Shown here piece by piece: positions 33,486-46,800 of a stretch of 64,000 nucleotides of DNA. The stretch lies in the NCBI GenBank assembly GCA_008360975.2, contig CM039182.1, positions 103,199,443 to 103,263,442 on the forward strand, read 5' to 3'. The first letter of the stretch is position 1. Each line of letters begins with the position of its first letter. The notes beneath the pieces are model-generated. The model was not told the origin of the DNA and made no database searches. It worked only from the letters and a program-made list of their open reading frames with translations. This DNA is from Lichenostomus cassidix (lineage: Eukaryota > Chordata > Aves > Passeriformes > Meliphagidae). The position numbers and the translations under genes are program-made.

Positions 33486-36400
33486 TCCTTGTAAAAGAAT
33501 ATTATTAAAGCTGGGGTTGGTAAACATTTGGAAATAATTTTGAATATTTTTATTCAGGATGCATTCAGCCATTAAAATTGGCCCTCCTGGTAACCTTTCA
33601 TACAGCACTAATATTATTTCAAAGTGGAAAAGCTGAATAATTCAATGACTTTAGGGCACAATATTTACCAGATGTAATCAAACAGAGTTTAAAAATGAAG
33701 AATAATCAAGATTTACTTTTCTGTGTAACTGCTTCCTGCAGGAATCACGCAAGCTTCTGAAACTGAAATCAGAGTACATGTGCTGGGCAGGAAAATGTTT
33801 GCTTTCATTGTCCCTCCTTAATTAAATTCTCCATGTACACTATACTGAATCCGTACTCACCCAGAAATAGCAAACCTAGACAAGAAGAAATAAGAGCACT
33901 GGGATTTAATATCACTTCCCTTCTTTCTGTTGTATTTGCCCTTGCACAGTGTGCTTGGAGCCCCATCTTACCCATTTCTTGGGGATAATTCAGCAACAAT
34001 TATCAGAGGATTGCCACTTCTGAGAGAAATATGCAGGAGGGAGAAAAATGCATGTTAGTAGCCAGAGCTTGTTTGTTTTTTGCTGTGGGAATGTCAGTCA
34101 AATGTAAGTAGCCTGTAACTCTGTAATGAAGCTGCTGCCCAGCTGTCTCACCATCGCTTTTGCTGTATATCTCTGTGTCTTACTTTGCTTCTGGATTGGA
34201 AATTTTTCTCACCTGTTATTTCATGGGGTGAGAAGAAAGTCAAAACAAAATGATTACAGAGATAGTGCCCTGACAGGCAGTATCCAATTGATGTATTGAT
34301 CAGACTTGTGAGGTCTCCGCTAGACCAGAAGTTCTTTGATGCCCAAGTTTGCTGCCTGTGTCTGGAACAACTTCTATCTGCAACAGAAGACAACATTACT
34401 CATTTCTTTTAACAAGGTGCTTGCAAATTGAGTGGTCTTTGAAAGCCATGTCAACAAATTTTAGCCATGTCCTTGGACTGCCACTATGTGATCTTAAGTG
34501 ACTGAGTATGAATGACAAAAATTTCAGAAGTAGCAACATTTAACACATCCCTTCTTCTGCTTTATTACAAGAGGTCTGAAAACAACGTTGCATTGAAATA
34601 GGTTTTCTATCTGAGTGGAGTGAAGAAGCAAGAGCGTGCTGTGTAGAAATTCTGCAGTAATTGACTCAGACCTGTGATTCTCCTTATGCAGTGACTGAGT
34701 TCATCCTCTTGGGGCCTGCAGAGCAGTGATTGTCTTCTTCTTGCAGACAACTGGCCTCCCACACTTTATCTGATAGGAGAAAAAGAAGAGAAAGAATTGC
34801 AATGGCAAACTCCTATTACTTGGTTATGGAGAGTTTTGTGTCCCTTCATGCATTGAACTTTATTGCTACACCATCTGCAGTCCTGTTGCGAACAATTTCC
34901 CATCAAATCTCCTGCATGGTCACAGCTCTCTTAGATTGTGTGTTACCTCACACTGGGGGCTGCCCTCTCCTGTTGTGCTATCAGCCAACATTAGTACAGC
35001 CCTGAGATAAATGTGAGGGAGGGCATTCTTTTGGTTTTGTTTCTACTTTTGAAAGGGGCCGGGAAACTCAAGGAGAAAAGCCCTACTGTCTGTTTCTGCT
35101 CGCAGCTCAGGATCCAGGCTTTGTCTCCATACTACAGAGAAAAAACTGCAGTGTCAAGACCAAACCCCACCCTAATCTGCTTTTCCTGAGGAAAAAGGAA
35201 AAGTGCTTCAACAGCTCCTTGGATTTAAGTAGAAAATATTACCTTTTTGCATGTACAGTCCTAAATAAGTGTGCAAAATTTTTGAGTATATATTTTAGAG
35301 TGCTTCCAAAAGAGTCACCGTATTGCACTGTGTGAATGAAATGGCAAAGAACCAAAGCCTATCTCCTTGTGTCAGCTAGGACTGCTATTGGCTAAAACCA
35401 TTCCTGGCTAAAACCATTCCTGGCACTATCCCGTGTCTCTCCACCTCATTGTTGAACCTCTGAACTTTGCTTTTGACTCTTCCTTTCTACTCCTCAAACA
35501 AGTGCGAAGGAAAAGCACAAACCTAGTTATTCTTAGGAACATATCTGGAATATACTGTTTGCAAGTAAAATATTATGCACCCCTTCCCCCACCCCCTCCT
35601 TTTACATGAGACTTTCTTTGGCTTGCACATGATCAGCCGGTGGAACTTCATCCATAGGAAAAGTCATAAATCTGCCAGGAAAGCTCATTAGTCTAATTTA
35701 TTATGATTAAATACAAGGATTGTTCACTTCCCTGTTTCATCAAGGATTGTAATCAAGATTTTAAATGTGGCCAGAAGGGACATTTCAGCTAGTGATTCAG
35801 TCTGCAAGACAGAAAGCAGGTTTTGTATAGGAAAACATAGTTAAATATGCAAGCACAGTACGCCTGTGTGTGAATTTGTAATATAATTGCATAACGATCT
35901 CGACATTTAACATGAAACACTTCTAGGAGGGATTCAGTTGGGAATGGAGGTTGAATGCAATTATTTTTCCTCCCATTAGTACTAATTTTAACATATAACC
36001 TTTTAATAGCAATACAAGCAAAATAAACAGCTAATTCTTTGTGATCCAGAGCTGTCTGGATGGACAGCTGGGTTTTAGGGAAGATTGTTTTGTGTATTTC
36101 TTGAATGACCAAAAGTATTTCTAAAGCAAATTAGTGTTTTAAGGGACCTTTTACATTGTACTTCAACTAGCAAATAATAATCTCTCCTAAAATTACTGCT
36201 TAAAGTGCACATGACTCAGCATGTGTTTTCTAGCAGTGGCTCACGAGAGAGATGATTTATTGGTCGCTGAGGATTGCATCTTTCTTCCTTACTCTGCCTT
36301 TAACTGTTCCCTGAACCTGTGGGTTGAATTCACTCATGGTTTTCTCCTATAATACTCTTTCTTCTCTTCCTCTTTTCCTTAGAACTTTCCCAAAGTTGTC

Positions 36401-37999
36401 CCCAGCTCCACCATGGGTGAGTGAGCTTTCAGTGAGGCAGGTATATGCCAAGGACTGGCATTTTCCCAATTGTTTGTGCATATCTGTAGCACATCAGAGG
36501 AAAATCAGGAATTGCCAGAATGAATCAGACCTGTGATTTCTCTGATCCACCACTCTCTGACATCAGAAATGTATTGCTCTGAACCCTATGAAATCTCTGT
36601 GCTGTTTTCTTGTTTTCTCCTCCTTTTTGGAGGGAAATTTAGCATAGTCCGTAGAAGTATGGGGAAAAAAAGATGCAGTAGCAGAATGCAATAGGATTTC
36701 AGTTGAAGGAGAAACATATTTCTGGATTGTTCTATTTTCATAAGGGACATTTGCTGAAGCCTGGACTGCATAACATGGAGTGCAACAACACTCTTTGCAC
36801 TTATAGAGAAATTTGGCCACTTAGCACCACTGACTGTATGAACACAAGAAACATTCCAGATGTTTTGGGACATCCTGGAAAAAAATTCAGGAAACACAAA
36901 ACAAAGGAAGCACAGAAAGCAAGATTGCTTTAGAATTTGAGGCAAGAACTTTGACCTGTAAAATCCAAAGCTGAAAATCAGATTTAACCATATTTAAATA
37001 AGAGAAAAATAAGAAAAAGGAAATGTAGTTACTTGAGGATTGTCACTTAAGAAGACTTAAGATTTAAATGAGCAAAATTTGAAGAAAGTACGCCTATGGT
37101 AAGGATATATTATAGCTGCTATCAGATGTAGCACATTAAACATAATTAGTGTTGCAGAGGGGAGCTGACAGATAAAAATCCAAGAAAATAAGAGGTTCCT
37201 GGAAAATGTCAGTCTCTGAAAACTAAAATTTGGTGCGTGTAACTTACACCCCTGCTTCATCAAAGCTGAAACATTTGTTCTAAGCCCAGCCAATGTCCCC
37301 AGATACCTACTAGCTTGGTGATTAGGCTCCCCTGGAAGTGGAACTTCAGGTGCAAGTCCTTCTGCTGGCTCCTTTAGGCTGGGGGCTTCAGCCCAAGGGT
37401 GTCACAGTCTGAGGAGGTCTGGGACAGGAATGAAGTGGCCACTGCTGCAGAGATGACTTCTGGGCAGCCAAGAGCACTGTGACTGCACTGCTCTCCATCT
37501 CACCAGACACCTGTGCCTTGCAGCAGCTCAGGGATGCCTCAGCCATTGGTCTCAGTCTCATGGGAAATGGGGTTCCATTTTTATGTAGGCTTTTTATCAG
37601 ATGGAGCCAGGTGGCATGCATTCTACTGCCATTAAAATGCAATTCTCTTCAATGAATACTTGCATGCAGGCAGGGACTGCCACATTAGATCATTTGCAAG
37701 TCCTGCCACCGTCTGGGATTTATGTGGAGTGTTACTCAAATGATAAACAGTGCAGCCCCAGGAAAATGATGGCAGTGAAGAGAATTTACATTGAATGCAT
37801 TCATTGCCTCTATTCCATCTGAAGAAATGCAATCATTCCCTGACACAAATTTTCTGCATAGGAGGAGAAAGAGAATCTGTTAGAGTCTTTTGATAATAGT
37901 GTTTTTTTTTTTTTTTTATAATAATGACTGTTAAAAAATAATTGTCTGCATTAAACTTCATTTTACAAGAGAGTAAATGTCATGAATGTATTGGTGAAA
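33486..37999. other. Gene-free intergenic stretch
   Basis: No gene recognised. Contains an exact 16-bp tandem pair (GGCTAAAACCATTCCT) at 35390-35421 and a T16 run at 37902-37917. Minus-strand frames at 35789-36112 and 36586-36945 have no recognisable domains. Confidence 0.6.
35390..35421. repeat. 16-bp exact tandem duplication
   Basis: GGCTAAAACCATTCCT occurs twice back to back with no mismatch. Confidence 0.95.
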
Positions 38000-38200
38000 T
38001 ATTTCCAGGTTTGGGCCCATGTATCTGTCTGATTAAAGAAAGCTTGAGTTTTTCAGGCAGTCTCACATGTGATGAGGCGGTTGTTATGGCAACAATACAT
38101 TTTTTATGAGTTGTAATAATGACAGAGCAATGTCTTTTAAATTATCAAGATTTAAAGTTACAGCTGCTTTGTTTTGCCTTCCATTAACCCCTTAATACTA
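38000..38200. promoter_or_regulatory. Candidate distal regulatory element with X-box-like site
   Basis: A repeat-free stretch with an X-box-like GTTGTTATGGCAAC (38080-38093), an E-box-like CACATGTG just before it, and TAAT, ATTA and TTAAAT words around it. Suggestive of an enhancer by motif content only. Confidence 0.25.
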
Positions 38201-41200
38201 CTGAAATATTTTCATGGCTCTGTGGTAACATCTATATGTTTTTCTTGAGTATGTAAAAAAAAAGATATTTAAGAAGGTGCATATATCAAGCAAATAACAA
38301 CTTTCATTGTGCCTCAAGAATATTGCTTTTTCCATCCCCATTGTGATTATTTTTTACTACTTTTCTAAACAAATATTTTTTCTTGCAGTGTGACAGTCTT
38401 AAGTGTAGCCAAAGTGCTGGAAGGATTCCTAGGTGTTCCCAAAATTAATATTGCTGTTGCAGTAACCTTCAGCTAACCTTGAAGGTAATAAATTTTTGGG
38501 TGTTTTTTGTGAACTTCAGGACACATGGTACTTCAATGAACCTTGTGACCTTCCTAGATGTCACTGCTGGAAAGATTTGATTTGATTTGAGGTTTATTCT
38601 TCAATACAGCCTGCCAGTATACGTGCATGCTCATGACCACTGCTCGCCAAAAATCCTGATGATACCTCAGGAGCACAAAGAGAGACTTTTTCCAAAAGAA
38701 GGATTTTTGTCTTCTTCAACACAGGCAGAATAGGAATTGCATTCACACATAACCTACATTGGTCACTACTTATATATAAAGCAGAAATATTCAAATATTT
38801 CACTCTAAGGCTTCTTTTAGATCTGGTTGCCATCAACACATCCAAGTCATCTGCTTAAACAGACCATCCCATCGCTGTTGTCAACTAGGACAATTTTATT
38901 CCTTTGGATGAGATAGACTGTACTAAAGAGAAATGACAAATAGCTTCAAATAAACCAGCCATGTTTAGGATACTTCTGGAGTCAATTTTTGAGACTTTAT
39001 TCTGGAGTGTATTCCATTCACACACAGGAGCACATGTGTTTTGTCTGCACTGAATGCAGGGCTCCTCTAATTGCAGCCTGAGGAACAAAGGTTTCAACTC
39101 AGTTGTTCTGCTTTTTACTGATGTTGCTCATACCAGAAAAGGAGTTGTGGAAGAATAGCACAAATATAAGTTACCTGTAGAGCTGTGTAGGAAAAACAGA
39201 AGCAGAACCCAAGAAGAATCCACCTGTCCCTCACTGTTCAGGAAGCCACACATCCAAATTATAAAAAAGTACCATGTATAGTTTTCTCTTATGTGTCTTG
39301 TATGTCTAAAAAACCCACTTTGCTTATTTCTGAAAGTATTTGAAAGAATATTTGGTCCTCATTAACTGTCAAGCTTCTTTACCCCTTGGGCCATTTGTTG
39401 ACAAGCTTCTATGTATTGTTGCTTCTAAACACCTAAGAGACCATTTTAAATGTTAAAAAAAGCCCATACCCATCTGTTCTTTGAATAAATTTCAATGAAA
39501 TGGAAAAAGGCATTTTTATGTAGAATTTGACCATAAGTGGATCAGTTTCATCCATAATCAGCTTTTCTTCCCCCCCTCCCCTATGACAGTGAGGTCTTAC
39601 TCAATACTCACACTCCTCTTGGCATCTAAAGAAAAGTATTATGCTTAAATTGGATGAGATTGCTTTTACAAAATAAAACCAATCATCATAAGAATGACAA
39701 AAGTCCATTGCACAGTTTTTTTAACTGGAGCTTTTACTTTACTTGTGTTTTCAAACAAATACTACATTAGCACATGCACTACTTGAAAATAACCATTTTC
39801 TCATTGCCTTCAAGGGATGGGCTGTTTGACTGAGATCACAAAAGACTTTATATGTAGATTGTGTGTGGAAAAAAGTATGCTTTTGTCTACACAATCTGCT
39901 TTTAGATTAGTTCTCAAGACTGATATAATAAGTATTGCTCTAGCATGCTTGAATATTTGATTTTGTAGTTCATATCATACAGACACGCAACTTCATCCAT
40001 CCGGGAATCTTTTCTAATTTGGAGTTTTTTGGAGGACTCTTTGGAATATGAGACTAAGATCTGAAAGGACTGCAAAAGTTTATGTTTGGAGGAAGACTCC
40101 TTAAAATTAGAAGTTACTAAGTCTGAAGTCCCTAAGGATTTCAGACTTGTTGAAGGATAGGAGTAGAGTGTTTTTATTTTCTTTCTTTTTTTAAAGAAGA
40201 ATGATTTAGAAATAAATAGAAGGCAATTTTAACAAAGGTGCAAATGGATGCCAGGATAGCGATGTAGAGATGCAGAATGGAGAGTAAGAGCAATGCAGGG
40301 ACACAGCAGAGCAGGTTATTAGTTACAATGGTTCACAAGCTGAACATGAGTCATGGTGTTGTGGTATAGCAAACATCACATCATGATGTATATAAACTAA
40401 TGCACTATCCCTCAGATATATGAAGTAATAACATCCTGTGGTGGCACAGCCTCCGCTGCAGAGATGTAGCTTGTATGGGTATCAAATTTAATAAGAGTAT
40501 GAATGACAAACAAATTAAAAAAGGGTATAAATAAAATGTAGAATCATGAAGATGTAAGATTGATCAGATATAGTACTAGAATTTACTGCATATTTCTCCT
40601 TTTCTACAATCCTCCTTTTTTTTTTTTTTTTAAGTCTGCCCACAGGTTTCCAATTCAAAACTGAAAAAAGTAGCTACAAGAAGGAAGATCAAATTCTTTT
40701 CTACATCTGCTGTTTTTCTAAGACAGTCAATACTAAGTTGAGGAATTGACTTCAGGATGAGAAATATTCTTTTAACAAAGCAATGAAGTGCCAAAATAGA
40801 TTGCCAGGAGAATGCTGGAATCTGTCAGACTGCCTTTAAGAACAGGCTGGAGGGAAGTCTGTCAGGAAAGACAGTTGATCCTTAGGGTGAAGAAATAATA
40901 TAAATAATTTCTTTGGCTCTGTTTTATAGATTTCTCTGAGTATCATGGTGTGCTGTTTTGACTTACAACACAATACCACTCGTGGCCTGTGCAAAGGTAA
41001 CCAAGCCTGTGTGTTCCTTCCACCCTCCTTTATTTGTGAGTGCTCAGGGGCAGCTAGTAGATCCTGTAGCTGGTATTTCAGGAGATGGGGTAATTGAATA
41101 TTTAAACAAAAGAATGTTTGAAAAAATTCTACTCATTAAGTGACACTAAGACTTTTGCAAAGAGTTGATGCTATAGAACTGGAATAAAATATTTCAATAT

Positions 41201-42656
41201 ACAGACATTTGAGCTTTAATCTGTAGAAACTTGGCTACCCATCTGAGGACATTTGGCAAATGGGTTTTGGTTGACTTAAAGACTCCACCTTTCTTAGTAA
41301 CTAGGCATGAATAAACACACCAGCTCCCACCGTGCAGCTGGAACACAACAAACTATAATGAGGGTTTATGGTGCTAAAGATGTGTTGTAAAAAGGCCTTG
41401 AGATGAGAGGAAATACCTTATTTCAATTTTATTTACAGTGCCTCTCAGATCGGGCCAGTCCACTGTATTGTTTAGTGAATGCTTCACTTGCTCTGTTTGG
41501 TGACCAGTTAATCACTTCCACACCATTCATTTTAGTAGTAGCACTTCTTTGTCACGTAGTTCTTCAATGATTTTGGCAGGTATTGAAAACATGGGCTTTG
41601 GCAACAACTGGAGTACCAGACACTGATAATTTTTTGCAGCAGAAAAAGCACTTTCCCTCATCTTCATCCTTGGAAACTGTGAAATGAAGTGCAATGCAAA
41701 AGCAGTGAGTTGACCTCCACTTTTCAGTACTAGGGAACAGGTGAACACCCATAGATAGCTCTGGCAGGTGTAGGAGATGTCTGTGCACAGGCTATGACAC
41801 TGAGGTCTCTTAGGGCAAGGCTCAGACATTGGCTTACCTGCTTGACATCAGTCACACATTCACAGACTACACAGATGACTGTAGAGGATGGCAGACAGCT
41901 GATTTCCTGGGCTGTAAGTGAAAATCCTTTAGTTATCTGCTAGGTGGTTACAGCATCAAGTGAGGGCTCCACAAACTCCCTTTCAATGCAGAGGTGTACT
42001 CTTACAAGGTTGGAGTGTGATGAGGACCACCCCCAAGGACTTGGCCCTTTCTTGGAGGGAAAAGAGGGCATACATATGTCTGGGCAAAGCTGTTTCTGGA
42101 TTTTTAACCTATTTTCATTTCTCTGCTACCTGTTTTTCCTCTCTATCTCTCTGTTTATATATACTTCAGTATACTTTATATATACATATATACTCTGTTT
42201 ATATGTACTTCAGTCCAGTTCAGCTTGGTGTTTGTATTTTCCTGAAAAAAGAATCTTTCTCTTTTGATTCATATGTCTATACTAGATTTTATTTATATTT
42301 TTTCTTTTTTCACTTTTCTGTTCTTTTCTCATTGGCACCTACTCTTTAATAAAATCCTAGGAAATTCAGACCATATCTTTCAATTCCTATGGCAAGGCTT
42401 TTGTTCCTGGCTTAATATGAACTGTTTTCAGCATTTTTTGTCAATGCAGTGGTATAAATACATAGTTTTATGGAAACTTGGTTTATCTCAATGCAGGTTG
42501 TGTGGAAAAGATAAAAAGAAATATTGCTCACTATAAAAATACTAGTAAGAGACTATTTAACAATGGCAATACAGATCTGCTCTACAGTGAACAGGAAATC
42601 TAGCTCATGCTGTTACCTGATAAAAGGAGTGCATACAGAGCTTACTTCTTTAGTTA
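38201..42656. other. Gene-free intergenic stretch
   Basis: No gene recognised. A 7-bp inverted repeat ACCTTCA/TGAAGGT with an 8-base spacer lies at 38465-38486, and its right arm includes a TCAAGGTTA-like nuclear-receptor half site on the minus strand. A T-run lies at about 40617-40632. Near 42149-42214 a 22-bp AT-rich segment (CTCTGTTTATATATACTTCA plus 2) recurs with one change 44 bp later. Confidence 0.6.
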
Positions 42657-42940
42657 TCATAGAATCACAGAATAAGCTGAATTGGAAGAGACCCACAAGG
42701 ATCATCAAGCCCAACTCTTGGCCCTGCACGGGATGGACGCAGGGATCACACCATGTGCCTGAGAGTGTTGTCCAAACACTTCTTGAACTCTGTCAGTCTT
42801 GGTGCTCTGACCACTTCCCTGGGGAGCCTGATGCAGTACCCAGCCACTCACTGAGTGGAAAACCTTTTTCTGATATCCAGCCTAAATCTCCTCTGACTCA
42901 GCTTCATGCCATTCCTTGGATCTTGTCACTGATTGCCATG
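42657..42940 (-). mobile_element. CR1 LINE 3' fragment, best preserved in the window
   Basis: It starts TCATAGAATCACAGAATAAG and continues CTGAATTGGAAGAGACCCAC, AAGGATCATCAAGCCCAACT, CCTGCACGGGATGGACGCAG, TTCCCTGGGGAGCCTGATGC and CTTTTTCTGATATCCAGCCT, the antisense of an avian CR1 3' end of the CR1-J-like type. It is 5'-truncated with no ORF2. The plus-strand open frame at 42524-43012 is produced by this element and its flanks and is not a gene. Confidence 0.95.
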
Positions 42941-45900
42941 TTTCAAATGGGATCAAAATTGACTTGTTCATCATTCACAGTGCTTAAAAATAAAAAATGT
43001 CTTGTTTTTTAGGTTTATCTCTTTTTTAAAACATAAATAGCAGAATTTAGAACTAGCTCTCAAAATTGTCTTTCCTTGTTCAAATAAGGATGCCATTTTT
43101 CAACAACTTTTACTAAAAGCCTGAAAAACATTTATATAATCTGATTTTTCTAGAAGATTGCAATAGTCCTAAAAGTTCTGATGCTAATTCTGTTTCTTAA
43201 GTACTTTTCTCCTACTTGGGACCATCTTTTTAAAGCAGCTCCAAAAATACTGACTCAGGCAACTCATGTGATCTCTCAAACCCATTGAACTTAAAATGTC
43301 ATAACAAGATCTGCATTCCTGAAAAACAGCAAAAACACAATCATTTTTTCAAATAGTATAATTTATCAGTATTTTTTTTTTTTAGCCTGCAGGCAAAGGT
43401 TGAAAAATTCAAGTTTTGTGTGCTTCTGCCTGGGAACTGCTTCACATCATCAAGGGAAAAGAGTGAGCACATTACATGCAATGGTATAAAGGCCAAACTG
43501 TTGATTTAATGAGATAATGGCATGGCTGTTTGAAATACTGAGCAGAACTGAGTAGCTTTTTGAGAAGAAGTGAGGAAATGTATTTTCTTATTTTCAGCTT
43601 CCTTAATTAGTTTAGCCAATGGCTGTTTTTGCTTTGGACTACATGATAATTTTGCACTGTTATATTTATTCACATAATAAACATTTTCTTTTTCTATTCC
43701 TTAGACATGTAGCAGGACCTAAGCCTCAGAAGTCATATTCATGTGTTCCATCATCGTAAGAACAGATGATGTTCTAGTGAAGGAAACAGGAACTTATTTT
43801 CAAAGTGGCTGAGAAGAGTATCTAAAAATCAGTACTAATAAGGAATCATGAATATAAAACTATAAAATATAGACCTAAATCAATTGCCATAGGAACTCTT
43901 TTCACTGAAACTGAAAATGTTGTTGTGTAGTTCTAGCACACCAGAATAACAGAACATTTGAAAACTGCTGTACTGAGACGTGACTTGAGGCATGGGAGTC
44001 ATGATTGTTCTGTGGTATTAGCTTTATAAGGATATCTTTGATGATCTGTCAGCTCCTGAAGCTGTGGGCAACCCACAGGACAATTCTTGCTGACACCAGA
44101 GGCACAGAAGGGTAATTAATGAAAATCTCCAAGCGCTGAAACAATGAAACTAATGAGATTTTGAAATTTTTCATGCCTGGGGTCAATACCTTAATTTTGA
44201 CCTTCTCCAGAAAGTTAAGAAGCAAAAGGGATTACAGCTGTAAGGAGTGAGAGCACCTGACCTGTGCAGACATGAGAATCTGGCTGCCCATGTCTCCCAG
44301 GTGATGAAGGAGAAGTAGAATTAGGTTTTTAAAAATGGGTTTTTTGTAAGATACCCTTACTAAACTTTGTGTCAGGTCTGGCTGGTGGCTGAATAGCAAC
44401 TCACAGTGAAAGAAAAGATCAGGACTGAGCTAGTGTCAGCTCTCTTGCAAGATCAATGCAAATCTCAGGGTGGCTGTGACTCAAAACTGAGATCTCCTGA
44501 GATCATGAGCTCCATCCCTCCATCTTCCCCAGGCAAGAGGGAAGATGGGCAGAACCTGAGAAATGACTGGGATGTTTTGTACAGGCCATAGAGAGATTTG
44601 TAAAAATATGTATATTGTCAGCCTCCAATTAATTTCAATATGGGGTACTTATGCTACAAAATGACAATGATTTGTTCGAATGGTATGATAAGAATACATT
44701 AAAATCATAAAAGTGACCATAAAAACTGTTTTATAATAAAAGAAAAGCTCTGCAAGAGGGTCAGATAATCACTTATGAGGAAAAAGTGACAGCCATAAAG
44801 TCAGTTGTTGAAAAAGTGGGTGTATTTTAAGAAAATATATGAGTTTGGGCATAATTTGTTATACAGAGCTTTCAGCCAAAAATAAAGGGTAATTTATCCA
44901 AGCTAATTGTACCTTCATAACTCAACTAGCAAAACAATTCCAGATGTCTTGGATCCCAAATATTAGGACCTTGAGTAACAGCTAGAACACGTTTTTTATT
45001 TCTCACACAAGTGTGTTGCTTCCAGAGAATAACATGACATTGTCACCACAGGTACTCCGGAGTTCTGAAAATCTGAAAGGGTTTTGTGGATTCTGGTTAT
45101 GTGTAAGTTGTTTTCAAACCTTTGTACCCACTGAGAGTCCTGTACAGTACTGAGAACAGCCTGGAATCGCTGACAAATACCTGGTAGTACCAACAGCTGG
45201 AGTAGGCAGAATGTGAACTCCCTGAAATGGAAAGTCATCCAAAAACATGCTTCCTGGATCCCAACTCTCCTTTGGTTCCTAGTAGCTAATTAATTATTTG
45301 CCATCAAAATGAATTAATAAAAGTAAGCTAAAAATTAATGTTGATGAAGTGCTTCACATACTCCTTTATGCAGGGTTTTGTATCTGTCCCTTATGGGCAA
45401 GAATATTTCAACCAGATATTATTTCCACAGTGATTTTTGATGCATTTTTGTGATGTGACAAATATTTGTTGACAGTTTCTTACAGGCTGCCATTGTAGCA
45501 TGGGCTTTCATAGAGCTGAAGGAGAGAGCCTGCAGAGAGAAACTGGACATGTAGAAAATGTGACTTCAGTGCAAAGATGGAATAAACATGATTAATTTAC
45601 AGAAAAGACCTGGATGGAGATTGTGGCAGTCTTAAAGTGTATAAAAAATCTCTGCTAAGAGAAGTAGCATTTTCTGGTACTGAATTTAAACAGTGGCCAT
45701 GATGGTTCAGTTTGAGCACTGGTAAGACTTATATTTATCAAGTATATTTAAGCTCAATAATAAAACGCTTGGCTGCACTGGAAAATCTCCATTTGGGGAT
45801 TTAAGGAAAGGAATTATTTAAACACAAATTGTCAACATTTCTGTGGATGACATGGACTGGGGCAGTGGATGGACTGTGTCACTTCTCAGAGCTGCCTTGA

Positions 45901-46499
45901 GCTCCATGTTTGTGTGCCTGTGGTTTTCATCTGAGATGTCTACTGAGCAATTATGTATTATCAATATCAATTAATGAACTGAAAGACTTAGGGAATGTGG
46001 TGATGAAATTTTCTCATTGGTAGCAAATCAACAACTGAAAAGAGCTATGCTACTCCTGTCCCTATTTCTTAGTCTGTTTGATGCCTAAAAGCAGGCTACC
46101 TGACACAAAGGCCGAATTAGGAGTATAAAAAGCAGACAGATTTATTCAACTGTTAGTGTCATCGATGTGCTGCTTGCCATGGTATTAAAAACACTGAAGA
46201 AAAATGAGAGAATAGTGGGGGACGAGAGATATTTTATGGAAGACCTGCAATTTTCCATTGCTTTGCTGCTTGGCAGCTCACAAAGCAGAGCCTTGAAACT
46301 GTAGGAGAAACAAATTGTTCAGTTCATATTTATAAAAAGAGAGGCATCTAAGTTATGAGCAAGAGTTTTGCTGTTATGTTTACTCAGGGAAACATAGAAA
46401 ACATAGCTTTTCTTCCTAGGGTGATAAGAGATCAACTTTCTTTGTGTCAACTACTCCTCTCCCCAGTTAATAATATAAAAAAAATCACAATACCCCCAC
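42941..46499. other. Gene-free intergenic stretch
   Basis: AT-rich unique sequence with a T-run at about 43372-43383. No coding, RNA or repeat structure was recognised. Confidence 0.6.
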
Positions 46500-46800
46500 C
46501 ATAAGATTCACTGAGCTCAGGTAGAGCTGATGGCTGATTTTAGGCCAATATTTTAATTAGAGTATGTTACCATTTTATTTTAATCTTGTGAAGAGCTGAA
46601 GCAAAGGTATATTCAAGGCTGATTAGGCCTGCAAAATTCTTTAATGAAATGCAGAGTAGAAATGAATAATTTTTTTGCAATATGTTTCAATTATTTCAAT
46701 GGGAGTTATGTGTTACAATGTAATTTAGATTAAATATATTTTAAATTTATCACTATTCATTTTAATAAAACAGTACAGTCTATAAGTAATTTAAATAGTT
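46500..46800. promoter_or_regulatory. Candidate AT-rich, homeodomain-motif-dense noncoding element
   Basis: A repeat-free segment with many ATTA/TAAT cores (TTTTAATTAGAG, TCATTTTAATAAAA and others). Such composition is common in deeply conserved developmental enhancers but also in plain AT-rich DNA, so the call is weak. Confidence 0.2.

Noticed and set aside
36586..36945. 119-residue minus-strand open frame
   Set aside because: No recognisable domain, no codon bias, overlapping frames on both strands and no flanking exons.
42524..43012. 162-residue plus-strand open frame, the longest in the window
   Set aside because: Most of it is translated from the antisense of the CR1 fragment at 42657-42940; there is no retrotransposon protein motif in this direction.
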